Positions 24,336 through 34,073 of a DNA stretch of 64,000 nucleotides are shown piece after piece (the stretch's first letter is position 1; every line of letters begins with the position of its first letter). Both the position numbers and the translations under genes were made by a program. Origin of the DNA: Phycisphaeraceae bacterium (lineage in GTDB: Bacteria > Planctomycetota > Phycisphaerae > Phycisphaerales > UBA1924); NCBI GenBank assembly GCA_019636535.1, contig JAHBXK010000005.1, positions 62,001 to 126,000 on the forward strand. Direction: 5' to 3'. Under the pieces are notes generated by a model. The model did not search any database, was not told the DNA's origin, and saw nothing but the letters and a program-made list of their open reading frames with translations.

Positions 24336-25289
24336 TTACCAGATACGGAGCATGTTGACGTACTCGGTGAAGCGTTGATCGAGTTTGTCGCGCGTGAGGC
24401 GGGAGAGGCCGGCGAGGGAGAACTCTTCGATGGTGAAACTGGCCATTACGGTGCCGTGGGCGAGGGCGGGGAGGAGGATCTCGACGCCGATGTTGAGGGG
24501 GTCGTCGGCGGGGGCGTTCTTCGGGGCGGTGCCGCGGGCGCGTTGGGAGGCGATGTAGCCCATCATGCCGCCGGCGAAACTGTCGCCGGCGCCGGTGGGG
24601 TCGATGACGTTCTCGGCGGGGTAGGCGGGGAGGGCGCCGATGCCTTCCTTGTGGACCAAGAGGCAGCCGTGCTCGCCCTTTTTGATGACGACGAAGGAGG
24701 GGCCCATGTCGAGCATGTGGCGCGCCGCGGTGACGGGGTTTCTCTTGCCGGTGAGCAGTTCGGCTTCGTCGTAGTTGAGGACGAGGCCGTCGATCTGCTT
24801 GAGGAGGCGGTCGAGTTCTGGGCGGGCGGTGTTGATCCAGAGGTCCATCGTGTCGGCGACGGTGAGGACGCGGCTGGGGAGTCGCTCCAAGAAGCCGAGT
24901 TGGACGGCGGGGTGGGAGTTGGCGAGGAAGACGAACTGTGAGTCGGCGAAGGCGGGCGGGACGGGCGGGGGCGGCTCGACGAGGACGCCGAGTTCGGTGA
25001 AGAGCGTGTCGCGGCGGTCCATGTTGGTGTGGTATCTGCCGCCCCAGCGGAAGGTCTTGGAGTTTCGGCGGACTTCGAGACCGGAGGTGTCGAGGCCTTT
25101 GAAGGAGGCGAGGGTGGCGCGCATGGAGTCGGGGAGGTCGTCGCCGGCGGCGGCGACGATGCGAACCGGGCCGTGGAAGGAGGCGGCGGCGGCGAAGTAG
25201 GTGCAGCTTCCGCCGAGGACGTTCTCGACGGAACCCGTGGGCGCGTGGATGGTGTCGATGCCGATGGTGCCGGTGACGATGAGGGTCAT
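24336..25289 (-). CDS. PfkB-family carbohydrate or nucleoside kinase
   Basis: This 317-residue kinase has the PfkB signature 2 DPTGAGDSFAGGMMGY, with the catalytic Asp in GAGD, and a glycine-rich N-terminal GGSCTYFAAAAS. GTIGIDTI at the start resembles adenosine-kinase-like and ribokinase-like proteins of bacteria. The substrate is a sugar, sugar phosphate or nucleoside and cannot be decided here. The start at 25289 is chosen since the first residues MTLIVTGTIGID fit the family; the extension to 25571 overlaps unrelated sequence. It lies upstream of the glutamine amidotransferase on the same strand. Confidence 0.85.
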   Translation of the reverse strand: MTLIVTGTIGIDTIHAPTGSVENVLGGSCTYFAAAASFHGPVRIVAAAGDDLPDSMRATLASFKGLDTSGLEVRRNSKTFRWGGRYHTNMDRRDTLFTELGVLVEPPPPVPPAFADSQFVFLANSHPAVQLGFLERLPSRVLTVADTMDLWINTARPELDRLLKQIDGLVLNYDEAELLTGKRNPVTAARHMLDMGPSFVVIKKGEHGCLLVHKEGIGALPAYPAENVIDPTGAGDSFAGGMMGYIASQRARGTAPKNAPADDPLNIGVEILLPALAHGTVMASFTIEEFSLAGLSRLTRDKLDQRFTEYVNMLRIW

Positions 25290-25397
25290 GGTGGGCGAGT
25301 GTAGAGGGTGGGGAAGATCGAACTGCGAGCGCTGTATCGGACGAAAGCCGGGCGAGCGCCGCGGGCCGGGGTGGCGTGCGTGTGTTAGACTTATGGT

Positions 25398-25688
25398 GTG
25401 ATCGCGACCCCGGACAACACTCCGCAGCCCGATGCCGCCCGTGATGCGCTCATGGTGCGTGCCCGAGAGATCTATGAGCGGAAGATCCGGCATGTGCTGG
25501 AGCCGGGGCACGTGGGCGAGTTTGTGTCGATCGATGTCAAGACCGGCGATTTCGAGTTCGGCACGAGCCACCTCGAAGTTGTTCGACGCGCCGTGGCTCG
25601 GTTTGGCGCGGATCGTGTGGTGACGCTGCGCGTCGGCGCTGCGGCAACATATCGGATCGGATTCTCCGCGCGGAGACCCGCGTGTTGA
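25398..25688 (+). CDS. Small conserved protein paired with a retropepsin-like protease
   Basis: This 96-residue protein begins at GTG 25398. EIYERKIRHVLEPGHVGEFV and the following IDVKTGDFEFG, then TLRVGAAATYRIG, match a small protein type widely found directly upstream of clan AA aspartic proteases. The stop overlaps the protease start by seven bases, so the two are translated together. It is not a recognised antitoxin; a substrate, inhibitor or adaptor of the protease is possible. The role is unknown. Confidence 0.7.
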   Translation: MIATPDNTPQPDAARDALMVRAREIYERKIRHVLEPGHVGEFVSIDVKTGDFEFGTSHLEVVRRAVARFGADRVVTLRVGAAATYRIGFSARRPAC

Positions 25689-26071
25689 ATGGGCGCGTGA
25701 CCGAAGAACTGCACGCGATGATCGAACTGGAGGTGCTGGGTTCGGGCCCGGACCATGCCGGGTCTGCCCGGTCGCACGCCGCTGAATTTCTGATCGACTC
25801 CGGTTACAACGGCGGGATCACGCTGCCTCTCGACGTGATCGAACGGCTCGGCCTGACGTTTCTGGGCATTCTGCCTGCCGCGCTGGGCGATGGATCAGAA
25901 GCGTTTCTTGCGTCGTATGAGGCGCGTGTGGAATGGCACGCCGGACCGGTCGGCGTGATCGTGCTGGCATCGGATTCGGAGCCGCTGGTGGGCATGGACC
26001 TGCTGCACGGGTCGGTGCTCAGGATTCACGTTGTGCCGGGCGGGGAGGTTGCGGTTGAGCACGCCGGTTGA
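25682..26071 (+). CDS. Retropepsin-like (clan AA) aspartic protease
   Basis: This 129-residue protein has one aspartic-protease half: FLIDSGYNGGITLPLDVI, with the active-site D-S-G in place of the common D-T-G, and a C-terminal LVGMDLLHGSVLRI giving the conserved hydrophobic-Gly turn. As in retroviral proteases, two subunits would form the active site. The GTG start at 25682 overlaps the small upstream gene. Substrates are unknown. DSG is found in active members (as in some pepsins), so it is probably functional. Confidence 0.8.
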   Translation: MLNGRVTEELHAMIELEVLGSGPDHAGSARSHAAEFLIDSGYNGGITLPLDVIERLGLTFLGILPAALGDGSEAFLASYEARVEWHAGPVGVIVLASDSEPLVGMDLLHGSVLRIHVVPGGEVAVEHAG

Positions 26072-26130
26072 GGCGCGCGGAACAGAGCTGGTCTGGTTTG
26101 TTCCGTGTGCGACGACTCGCGGAGTGCCCA

Positions 26131-27999
26131 TCAGGCCTTTGCGGCTTCCCTTGCCCAGGTGTCCTTGAGCGTGACGGTTCGGTTGAAGACGAGCCGTCGC
26201 GGGTCTGGCGCGGAGTCGGGGTCGGTGCAGAAGTAGCCGAGGCGCTCGAACTGGAAGCCGCCGCCGGTGGGCGGAGCGCCGTCGGGGCCGGTGCCGCTGA
26301 CGAGCGCGCCCCCACGTGTCGCGGCGGCGTTGGCGAGCCAGGGCTCAACGAAGGCGCGGACGGTGCGCTTGGAGTCGTGGTTGAGGTCGTCGATGAAGTT
26401 GCCGGTGCGCTTGCCGGGCTCCTCGGCGGAGAAGAGGCGGTCGAAGAGGCGGACCTCGGCGGGCATGGCGTGCGCTGCGCTGACCCAGTGGATGGTGCCC
26501 TTGACCTTGCGCGAGGGCTTGCCGTCTGGGCCGGGGGGCGCATCGCCGCCGCGGGTGTCTGGGTCGATGGTGCAGCGGAGTTCGGTGATGTTGCCGTCGG
26601 CGTCCTTGACGACGCGTTCGCACTTGAGGAAGTAGGCCCAGCGGAGGCGGACCTCGCCGCCGGGGAAGAGGCGGAAGAACTTCTTGGGCGGGACTTCCAT
26701 GAAGTCGTCGCGCTCGATCCAGAGTTCGCGGGTGAAGGGGACCTTGCGCGTGCCGGCGGCGGGGTCTTCGGGGTTGATGACGAAGTCGAGTTGGTCGGTC
26801 TTGCCCTCGGGCCAGTTCTCGACGACGACCTTGATGGGGTCGAGGACGGCCATGGCGCGGGGCGTGACGCGGTTGAGGTGTTCGCGGAGGGAGGCTTCGA
26901 GGCGGCCGATGTCGATGAGCGAGTCGGTCTTGGTGACGCCGATGTCGTCGCAGAAGTTGCGGATGCTCTCGGCGGTGTAGCCGCGACGGCGCATGCCGGC
27001 GATGGTGGGCATGCGCGGGTCGTCCCAGCCGGTGACGAACTTCTCCTGGACGAGCCTGAGGAGGTTGCGCTTGCTGAGGATGGTGTAGGAGGGGGCGAGT
27101 TTGGCGAACTCGATCTGCTGGCTGTGCCAGACGGGTGGAGATCGCCCTTCGTTGATGGACTTGATGAACCAGTCGTAGAGGGGGCGGTGGTCTTCGAACT
27201 CGAGTGTGCAGATGGAGTGGGTGATGCCCTCGAGGGAGTCCTCGATGCCGTGGGCCCAGTCGTACATGGGGTAGATGCACCACTTGTCGGCGGTGTTGTG
27301 GTGGTGCTGGTGGAGGATGCGGTACATGACCGGGTCGCGCAGGTTGAAGTTGTTGCTGGCGAGGTCGATCCTGGCGCGGAGGGTCATGGAGCCGTCGGGG
27401 TGGAGGCCGCGGCGCATCTCGTCGAGGAGTTTGAGGCTCTCGCTCGGCGGGCGGTCGCGGTGCGGGCTGGTGGCGGGTACGCCGGGCTTGCCTCGGCGCG
27501 CTGAGACTTCGTCGGCCGTCAACTGGCAGACGTAGGCCTTGCCCTTGTTGACCAGGTCGACGGCGTGGTCGTACATCTTGTCGAAGTAGTCGCTGGCGAA
27601 GAAGAGCCCGCCGGCGTGCGGGCCGGAGTCGAAGGAGCCGGCGTTGAAGGCGGAGGCAAGCCAGGCGACGTCGCGCTTGATGGACTCGACGTACTCGCGC
27701 TCTTCTTTGGCGGGGTTGGTGTCGTCGAAACGGAGGTTGAACTTGCCGGCGTTGGCGCGGGCGAGGCCGAAGTTGAGGCAGATGCTCTTGGCGTGTCCGA
27801 CGTGGAGGTAGCCGTTGGGCTCGGGTGGAAAGCGGGTGTGGACGCGCGGCTTGCCAGCGCGGTCGGGGCCTTCGGACTTGGGCCAGACGCCCCAGCGGCC
27901 GGAGGCGGCGTCGGCGTCGATGAGTTGCTCGATGAAGTTGCGGGGGCGAGCGGCGTCGGCGGGGGTGTTCGCGTCGGGATGGGCGTTCGGTGCAGACAT
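26131..27999 (-). CDS. glnS: Glutaminyl-tRNA synthetase
   Basis: GlnRS charges tRNA-Gln with glutamine using ATP. The 622-residue class I enzyme shows the HIGH-type motif PEPNGYLHVGHAKS near residue 60, the acceptor-binding MYDWAHGIEDSLEGITHSIC, followed by TLEFEDHRPLYDW, and the KMSKS-type motif TILSKRNLL. The C-terminal anticodon-binding beta-barrels are present (VPFTRELWIERDDFM). Presence of GlnRS implies direct charging of tRNA-Gln, rather than or besides the Glu-tRNA amidotransferase route. A strong hairpin lies just upstream, and the gene is convergent with the retropepsin gene. Confidence 0.96.
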   Translation of the reverse strand: MSAPNAHPDANTPADAARPRNFIEQLIDADAASGRWGVWPKSEGPDRAGKPRVHTRFPPEPNGYLHVGHAKSICLNFGLARANAGKFNLRFDDTNPAKEEREYVESIKRDVAWLASAFNAGSFDSGPHAGGLFFASDYFDKMYDHAVDLVNKGKAYVCQLTADEVSARRGKPGVPATSPHRDRPPSESLKLLDEMRRGLHPDGSMTLRARIDLASNNFNLRDPVMYRILHQHHHNTADKWCIYPMYDWAHGIEDSLEGITHSICTLEFEDHRPLYDWFIKSINEGRSPPVWHSQQIEFAKLAPSYTILSKRNLLRLVQEKFVTGWDDPRMPTIAGMRRRGYTAESIRNFCDDIGVTKTDSLIDIGRLEASLREHLNRVTPRAMAVLDPIKVVVENWPEGKTDQLDFVINPEDPAAGTRKVPFTRELWIERDDFMEVPPKKFFRLFPGGEVRLRWAYFLKCERVVKDADGNITELRCTIDPDTRGGDAPPGPDGKPSRKVKGTIHWVSAAHAMPAEVRLFDRLFSAEEPGKRTGNFIDDLNHDSKRTVRAFVEPWLANAAATRGGALVSGTGPDGAPPTGGGFQFERLGYFCTDPDSAPDPRRLVFNRTVTLKDTWAREAAKA

Positions 28000-28058
28000 C
28001 GGGGCAGAGGGTAGGGAAGAGGAGGGGCTTGCGCGTCGCAGCGCCTTTGTGCAGAAGC

Positions 28059-28092
28059 GCCACCGCCCCCGACAGTCGTCGGGGGCGGTGGC
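28059..28092 (-). terminator. Strong hairpin between glnS and the TlpA-like gene
   Basis: A perfect 15-bp stem (GCCACCGCCCCCGAC with its inverse) and a 4-base loop, at 28059-28092, lies between the end of the TlpA-like gene and the start of glnS. It probably ends TlpA-like transcription. A T-run is missing, so it is either a GC-stem terminator or an RNA-stability element. Confidence 0.55.
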
Positions 28093-28132
28093 GGGATGGG
28101 ATGGGTTGGGACGGGTGGAAAGAGCGGGCGTT

Positions 28133-28879
28133 TCAGGAGGGCTTGTCGGCGGGGGTCGTCTTGCGGAAGGGGGCGCGCTGGTCCTGCTTTCGCTTCTCGA
28201 CGTCGGTGTCCTGCTTCTTCTCGTCGCTGCCGCCGGACGTGGACTTCTTGTCGTCGGAGGGCTTCTTGAACTTGTTGATGGCCTTGGAGACTTCGGCGTC
28301 GAACTCGTCGGCGAGTGGGTTGCCGATCCAGGCGATTTTGCCGTCGCCGCCGACGATGAAGGATGAGGGGATGCCGGTTCGGCCGGCGGGGGTCATCCAG
28401 GCGTTCCACATGGTGCGGTCGCCGTCGTAGGCGACCGGGTAGTCCATCTTCTTGCCTTGCGTGTTGACGAACTGCTGCACGCCCTGGAGGCGGCGGTCGG
28501 GCCCGCCCTGCGCGGAGGCGCGCTCCGCACCGGCGACGCCGATGACGGTGAGCCCGTCTTCCTTGTGCTTGGATTGCAGTTCGGTGAGGTGGGGGATGGC
28601 CTTGATGCACGGTGGGCACCAGGTGGCCCAGAACTCGACGATGTAGACCTTGCCCTGCTCGAACTTCTGGACGGGTTGGCCCTTGACCCACTCGTCGACG
28701 CTGAGCGCGGGCGCAACGGAGCCGGCCTTGAGCGTGGGGGCGGGGGCGGGCTTGCGGGGCGCGGGCTGTTGCGGGCGTTGGTTCGTGGGTTGGTGTGCTG
28801 CGGCGGAGAGGCCGAGGGTGGTCGCGCAGAGGAGTGCGGAGGCGATGGTCAGGCGGGCGAATCGGCGGTGATTGGGCAT
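28133..28879 (-). CDS. Exported TlpA-like thioredoxin-fold protein
   Basis: This 248-residue protein has a signal peptide (LTIASALLCATTLGLSAAAH) and a thioredoxin fold of the TlpA/ResA group: YIVEFWATWCPPCIKAIPHL with the redox CPPC, and the cis-Pro loop GIPSSFIVGGDG. It would reduce or isomerise disulfides outside the cytoplasm, for example in cytochrome c maturation. The C-terminal 45 residues are highly charged (DDKKSTSGGSDEKKQD), an extension beyond the usual fold. The start at 28879 has AGGAA upstream; an earlier Met at 28945 lacks signal-peptide character. Confidence 0.88.
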   Translation of the reverse strand: MPNHRRFARLTIASALLCATTLGLSAAAHQPTNQRPQQPAPRKPAPAPTLKAGSVAPALSVDEWVKGQPVQKFEQGKVYIVEFWATWCPPCIKAIPHLTELQSKHKEDGLTVIGVAGAERASAQGGPDRRLQGVQQFVNTQGKKMDYPVAYDGDRTMWNAWMTPAGRTGIPSSFIVGGDGKIAWIGNPLADEFDAEVSKAINKFKKPSDDKKSTSGGSDEKKQDTDVEKRKQDQRAPFRKTTPADKPS

Positions 28880-28987
28880 GGGTGGGTTCCTGTGCGGCGG
28901 ATGGGCTTGTATCGACACTTTACCGCAAATTGGTTGGATGCCCAAGGGGTTTTGGGGATTCGGTGGGAGGGGGAGGGGGGCGGGGGG

Positions 28988-31900
28988 CTATTTCTTGTCG
29001 CCTTCGGGCTGTCGGCGACGGCCGCCGAAGAGGTCGTCGAGCGCGCCGCCGATGTTCTCGAGGGGGTTCTTGATGAGCGAACTGCCGATGTCCTTGATGA
29101 AGGTCTCGGCGTCGATGCTGGTGCGCGGGTTGTCGAGCGAGCCGCGGGTGGTGATGGGGACGAGGGTGTTGCGATCGATGAGGTCGATGCGGCCGGCGAG
29201 CCCGAGGCGGATGGGGCCGAGAGCTTCCTCGGCGACGGCGAAGAAGGGGGCGTAGGTGGTGACGCGCATCTCGCGCTTGACCAGATCAACCTGGCCCTGG
29301 GTCTGGAGGTTGAACTCGCCGAGGGGGAGCGTGAAGCGTTCGTACTCGAGGACGCCGGAGCGCGCGGTGACGATAAAGGGCTCGATCCTGCGGCCGATGG
29401 CCCCCTGCTGTCGTCCGCCGACGGCCTTGAGCAGTTGGCCGAAGGCGTTGGTGGTGGTGAAGCGTGCGACGCCGGGGTCGATGCTGAGCGTTCCGTTGAG
29501 TTGCGAGAGGTCGCCGTCGAGGGGGAGTTGGAGGTTGGTGGCGGAGATGACGGCGGGTTGGTCTTCGCGTGATTTTTCGAGCGAGTCAACGACCGGGACC
29601 GAGCCGGCGAGCTGTGTGATGAGTTGGGGGCGGATCTCGAGGAGTCGGACGGTGGTGGGGCCGGTCTGAACGAAACGGCCGCCTACGACCTTGCCCTTGA
29701 GTTCGAGATCGGCGCGCGGGCTGACAGCGCGGAGGTCGAGCGTGCCGTGGTCTTCGCTGGTGAGCGAGACCTGTCGCGCGGCGGCGGTGAGGGAGATCGT
29801 GGGACCGAGGGCCTCGCTTGCGAGCCCGCCCTGGTTGGCGAGGGTGTCGAGCACGGGCGTCGGGAACTCGCGGACGTCGGCGTCGGCGCTGAAGCGCATG
29901 GCGTCGGTGGTGAGGTTGCCGTGTTCGTCGGCGAAGCGGCTGACGACGGCCTCGAAGCGCGAGCCGCCGCCCTCGCCGATCTGGCCGGCGGGCCGGCCCG
30001 CGGACAACTGGTCGAACGTGGTGTTGAGGCGGAGGCCGCCCTGCGTGCCGAGTTTGGCGCCGCCGCGGAGGTTGCTGAAGGCGGTGCGGACGGGCGCGCC
30101 CGCCGGGCGGCCGTCGCGTGCGAAGGGCGTGACCTCGACGGCGACCTGGCGGGACTCGAAGACGGTGTCGAGCGCGAAGACGCCGGGCTTGAAGGGGCCG
30201 GTGGCGGGTGCGGAGTCGGTGGCCTCGGCGGGGACGGCGAGGGCGAGGGCGTTGATGCGCAGGGTGATGGGCTCGACGGCGGTGAGGAAGAGGCGGTCGA
30301 TGGTGTCGGCGGGCGCTGCGGCGGCGGCGGGGCGGCCGCCCGAGATCGCCTCACCGATCTGCTGGAGCGGGTTGGCGCTGCCGGAGGTTCGCCGGGCGGG
30401 CTCGGCGGGACGGCGGGACTCCTGGCGCTTGAGGAGGGCGTTGTTGAGGAAGGCGACGTCGGGGGTGAGGGTGATGGTGGCGGGCGAGGCGAGCGCGAAG
30501 CGTTGTGCGTCGCGGACGAGGGTGATGTCGGCGCCGCGGATTCGCGGCGCATCGATGGAGGCGGTGATGCGGTTGGCGGCGGCCTGCGCGTCGCCGAGGT
30601 TGGTGGTGAGGGAGACGCGGGCGGTCTCGCCGGCGAGGCCCTGAAGAAGGCCGTTGAGGGCGAGGACGTCGTCGAGTGCGGCGGTGGAGACCTGGTCGAT
30701 GACGGCGGAGACGGCGGTGGAGGAGCCGTCGAGCGCGTGGCGGACGTCGGCGGTGAGGTTGGCGACTGGGGCCGCGTTCTCAGCGCGGAGGGCGCGGGCG
30801 GCGAGCGCCACGGAAACGGGCTTGGTGGTGTTGGGGGCGAGCGCCCCGGCGGGGACCTCGATGCGCGCCTGCGCCCCGGCGACCTTGACGGCGATGGTGC
30901 GGGGCGCTGCGCCGGGCTCGGCGGACGTGAGGGTGGTGCGGAGGACGGGTTCGGGATCGGCGGTGAGGGTGGCGCGGACGTCGGAGAGTCGGGCGACGTC
31001 GATGGAGACGGTCTCGGGCGCATCGGCGGAGGCGCGGGAGCGCGGCAGGGGGAGTTCGATGGGTTGGGTGAGCGCCAGGCGTGCGCCGACGGGGCCGTCA
31101 GCGCGCGGCCCCTCGGCCGCGGCGTCGGGGGCGAGGATGCGGTTGACGAGCGCTGCGTCGGCGCGGACCTGGGCGTTGAAGGTCGGGACGATGATGCGGT
31201 CGCGCTTGACGTGGGCGAAGGCGTCGACGGCGAGGGACTGCGAGGGGGTGCTGACGAGCAGGCGGACGAACTCGGCCTGCTGCGCATCGTTGTAAGAGAG
31301 GTTGATGGTGGCGGTGGCGCTGCCGCCTAGCAGGTCGGTGGCGAGTTGGGTGGTGTCGAGCGTGGATGCGGGCTGATCGGTCGCGGCGGCGGTGTTCAGG
31401 CCGGCGATGGCGGTGATGAGTTCGGCGGGCGCCTCGGCGATGGTGAGAGTGCCCGTGGGACGGATGCCGAGCAGCATGTCGGGCCAGGGGCCGGTGGGGA
31501 GGTGGCCGCGGGCCAGGCCGTAGAGATCGAAAGAGCCCTCGGCCGTGAAGGGTTTGGCCGCGCCGGTGGGCGCGCGGTGGGCGAGGGTGGAGCGGACCTC
31601 GAAGGTGGGGATGGGGTTGCGGGTGGATTGCGGGTCGCGCGGCGGGAGCACGGCGCGGAGGTTGAGCGAGCGGACGTCGGCGGCGAGGTCGGGCGTGGGG
31701 CTGACGCCCAGATCGGTGAGGGCGAGGGTTGCTTCGAGCGCGAGGGCGTCGGCGGGGATGGGTGGGGCGTCCTTGCCGCGGGCCATGATCTTGTTGAGAT
31801 CGGCGCGGAGGCGGGGCACGGAGAGTTCGACGCGGCCGGTGCCGGAGGTGATGAGCGGCGGCGAGCCGGGCTCCGCGGGCGCGGCGATTCGTCGTGCGAG

Positions 31901-33796
31901 CGGCGCTGCGGCGTTGATGGTTGCGCGGACGCCTTCGCCCGCGCCTGCGAGCACGCCGCGGACGAGTTCGAGATCGGCGGAGGCGTTGAGATTCGCCGAG
32001 CGCGCGGCGAGCGAAGCGCGGAGCGGCGGGAGGGAGGCGAACGGCGAGGCCGAGTCGAGCGCGGCGGGAGTGCCGGCCGGTGCGCTCGTCGCGTCGATGG
32101 TGCGGGCGGCGAGTTCGAGGCTGAGGGTGGGCCCGACGTCGGCGTTCAGGTCGAGCGGGAGGCCCGAGGCCTGTGCGAAGGGCGCGAGGAGGGGCGTGGA
32201 GACGCCGTCGAGCGCGAGGACGACCTCGAAGCGATCCGCGAGAGAGCCGAGCGATGCGGGTGCGCCCTGTTGGGCGGGGGCGAAGGCGCGGAGGCGGCCC
32301 GTGCTGTCGAGCAGGCCGTCGGCGGCGAGTCGCAGCGTGAGCGAGCCGGCGGGTTGGCCGTCGATGGTGGCGCGGAGCGACTGGTTGATCTCCATGCCTC
32401 GGGAGAGGTCGGGGATGTCGAGTGAGAAGCGGACGGGCTCGGTGGCGAAGGACTTCCATGCGCCCGGGCCGTCGGGTTGCGGGACGAGGACCTGGCCGCG
32501 GATGGTGGAGAGTTCGACGTTGAGGGCGAGCGAGGAGCCGCGAAGGTCGGCGGTGGTGAGGTCCTGGGGCGTGCCGGCGGCGTCGACGGGCGCGGGGATG
32601 CGGAGGCTGGTGAGCGAGACGGTGAGGCTGGGCCAATCGGTGACGCGGACGTGCGGGGAGAGGGAGGTGTCGAGTTCGCGCAGTTGCGGGAGGAGAGAGA
32701 GGCCGCGCGTGGAGGCGATCCGGAGCGTGGCCGGGGACGCTGCGCCTGCGGGCGCCGCGGAGTCGGCGCGCGTCAGGTAGCCGTCGGCGATGGCGATGGG
32801 GAGATTGACACGCAGGTCGCCGGCGTTGATGTCGATCAGGCCGGTGAGTGCGCGGAGCGTGCCGTCAGCGCGGATCTCGATATCGGCGGTTGGGCCAGCG
32901 CTGGCGGCGAGCGCGCCCCCGAGGTTGGTGAGGGCGTCGATGAGTGCGACGGGGGCGCCGGTGACTCGGAGGTTGACCTTGGCGCGCTGCAGGGCGGTGA
33001 GCGGGGAGGCGTTGGGGGCGGCCGTGCCTTGCACGACGTCGGCGTCGACGTCGATGGCGACCTGCGCGTGGGCGCCGGCGGAAGCGCCCGGACCGACGGG
33101 TGCGCCGGTGAGTTTGCCCTTGGCGGTGGCGCTGAGGCCAGCGCGGGTGTCGAGCGCGAGGTCGAGCGTGCCGCGAAGGTTGTCGACGCCGGTGGGCTCG
33201 GCGGGGGTGCCTGATTCGGTCAGGCCGCGTTGGGTGAGTTTGACGCCGTCGAGCGCGAGGGTGAGGGCGATCGCACGGCCGGGAGCGGGGGGCGTGGTGG
33301 GTTGCGGCGCGGGCGCGCGCGGGGCGGGTGTGGGGACAACGGTGCCGGGCGGTGGCTCGAGCGCTGCGCTGAGGTTGGTGGAGCCGTCGGGGCGTTGGAC
33401 GAGTTCGGCGAAGCCGGCGAGGGTGATGGTGCCGAGGTCGGACTGCGGGCCGGAGAGCAGGCCGCCGAACAGGGCGCGCCAGAGGGAGATCTCGGTGTCG
33501 AGGGTGAGTTGGCCGACCGCGCGCTGCTGATCGTCGGTGAGGCGGACGGGGCCGACGCGGGTGGGGCTGAACCAGCCGACGCTGACGGCGACGACCTGCA
33601 CCTCGCCGCGGATGGTGGGGTTCACGGCGGACTGGATGATGCCGGGGGCCATGCGCGACGCGATGGCGGGGGCGAGCAGCGCGGCGGCGATGAGGAGCAC
33701 GGCGACGAGCGCCACGGCGCCGAGGACGATGCGGCGCAGGCCTCGGCGACGGGGCTTGGTGGACTTTGTGGCGGTGGACGGCGTGGGGGTGGTCAT
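28988..33796 (-). CDS. Giant AsmA-like membrane-anchored protein
   Basis: This 1602-residue protein has a basic N-terminus and one membrane helix (LGAVALVAVLLIAAALLAPA), then a very long repetitive beta-rich extracytoplasmic region with many hydrophobic alternations, and an AsmA-like C-terminus (LPLGEFNLQTQGQVDLVKRE, FFAVAEEALGPIRLGLAGRI, TRGSLDNPRTSIDAETFIKD). AsmA/TamB-like proteins form hydrophobic grooves that carry phospholipids between the inner and outer membranes. The length is greater than usual AsmA. Planctomycetes carry several of these. It is divergent from the ROK kinase gene. Function in lipid transport is inferred from the family. Confidence 0.75.
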   Translation of the reverse strand: MTTPTPSTATKSTKPRRRGLRRIVLGAVALVAVLLIAAALLAPAIASRMAPGIIQSAVNPTIRGEVQVVAVSVGWFSPTRVGPVRLTDDQQRAVGQLTLDTEISLWRALFGGLLSGPQSDLGTITLAGFAELVQRPDGSTNLSAALEPPPGTVVPTPAPRAPAPQPTTPPAPGRAIALTLALDGVKLTQRGLTESGTPAEPTGVDNLRGTLDLALDTRAGLSATAKGKLTGAPVGPGASAGAHAQVAIDVDADVVQGTAAPNASPLTALQRAKVNLRVTGAPVALIDALTNLGGALAASAGPTADIEIRADGTLRALTGLIDINAGDLRVNLPIAIADGYLTRADSAAPAGAASPATLRIASTRGLSLLPQLRELDTSLSPHVRVTDWPSLTVSLTSLRIPAPVDAAGTPQDLTTADLRGSSLALNVELSTIRGQVLVPQPDGPGAWKSFATEPVRFSLDIPDLSRGMEINQSLRATIDGQPAGSLTLRLAADGLLDSTGRLRAFAPAQQGAPASLGSLADRFEVVLALDGVSTPLLAPFAQASGLPLDLNADVGPTLSLELAARTIDATSAPAGTPAALDSASPFASLPPLRASLAARSANLNASADLELVRGVLAGAGEGVRATINAAAPLARRIAAPAEPGSPPLITSGTGRVELSVPRLRADLNKIMARGKDAPPIPADALALEATLALTDLGVSPTPDLAADVRSLNLRAVLPPRDPQSTRNPIPTFEVRSTLAHRAPTGAAKPFTAEGSFDLYGLARGHLPTGPWPDMLLGIRPTGTLTIAEAPAELITAIAGLNTAAATDQPASTLDTTQLATDLLGGSATATINLSYNDAQQAEFVRLLVSTPSQSLAVDAFAHVKRDRIIVPTFNAQVRADAALVNRILAPDAAAEGPRADGPVGARLALTQPIELPLPRSRASADAPETVSIDVARLSDVRATLTADPEPVLRTTLTSAEPGAAPRTIAVKVAGAQARIEVPAGALAPNTTKPVSVALAARALRAENAAPVANLTADVRHALDGSSTAVSAVIDQVSTAALDDVLALNGLLQGLAGETARVSLTTNLGDAQAAANRITASIDAPRIRGADITLVRDAQRFALASPATITLTPDVAFLNNALLKRQESRRPAEPARRTSGSANPLQQIGEAISGGRPAAAAAPADTIDRLFLTAVEPITLRINALALAVPAEATDSAPATGPFKPGVFALDTVFESRQVAVEVTPFARDGRPAGAPVRTAFSNLRGGAKLGTQGGLRLNTTFDQLSAGRPAGQIGEGGGSRFEAVVSRFADEHGNLTTDAMRFSADADVREFPTPVLDTLANQGGLASEALGPTISLTAAARQVSLTSEDHGTLDLRAVSPRADLELKGKVVGGRFVQTGPTTVRLLEIRPQLITQLAGSVPVVDSLEKSREDQPAVISATNLQLPLDGDLSQLNGTLSIDPGVARFTTTNAFGQLLKAVGGRQQGAIGRRIEPFIVTARSGVLEYERFTLPLGEFNLQTQGQVDLVKREMRVTTYAPFFAVAEEALGPIRLGLAGRIDLIDRNTLVPITTRGSLDNPRTSIDAETFIKDIGSSLIKNPLENIGGALDDLFGGRRRQPEGDKK

Positions 33797-34073
33797 CGTC
33801 GTCTCCGGAAGGGATGGGGTTGGTTGGGGCCGCGGGAGTTGACGCGGGGAGCGTCGGGGGCGGCAAGGGTTGGGGATCGATCAGAAGGTGGTACGCCCAC
33901 CGGCGGTGGATTGTTGGCGGTGGTGGGGGGTGTGCGGGCCGTGGACGGTCGGTATCTGGTATTGTGTTGTTTGGTGGGGGTGTTGCGGGGCGGTTGGTTG
34001 GTCGATGGATGGTGGGGCGGCGGGGACGCGGGGGGATGCGTGGGCACGAGGCCCGCGTGGATGCGAGCGCAGC

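Noticed and set aside
28988-33796. The long plus-strand open frames opposite the AsmA-like gene
   Set aside because: They are antisense shadows caused by the high GC content; the minus-strand frame has a membrane helix and AsmA-like C-terminus.
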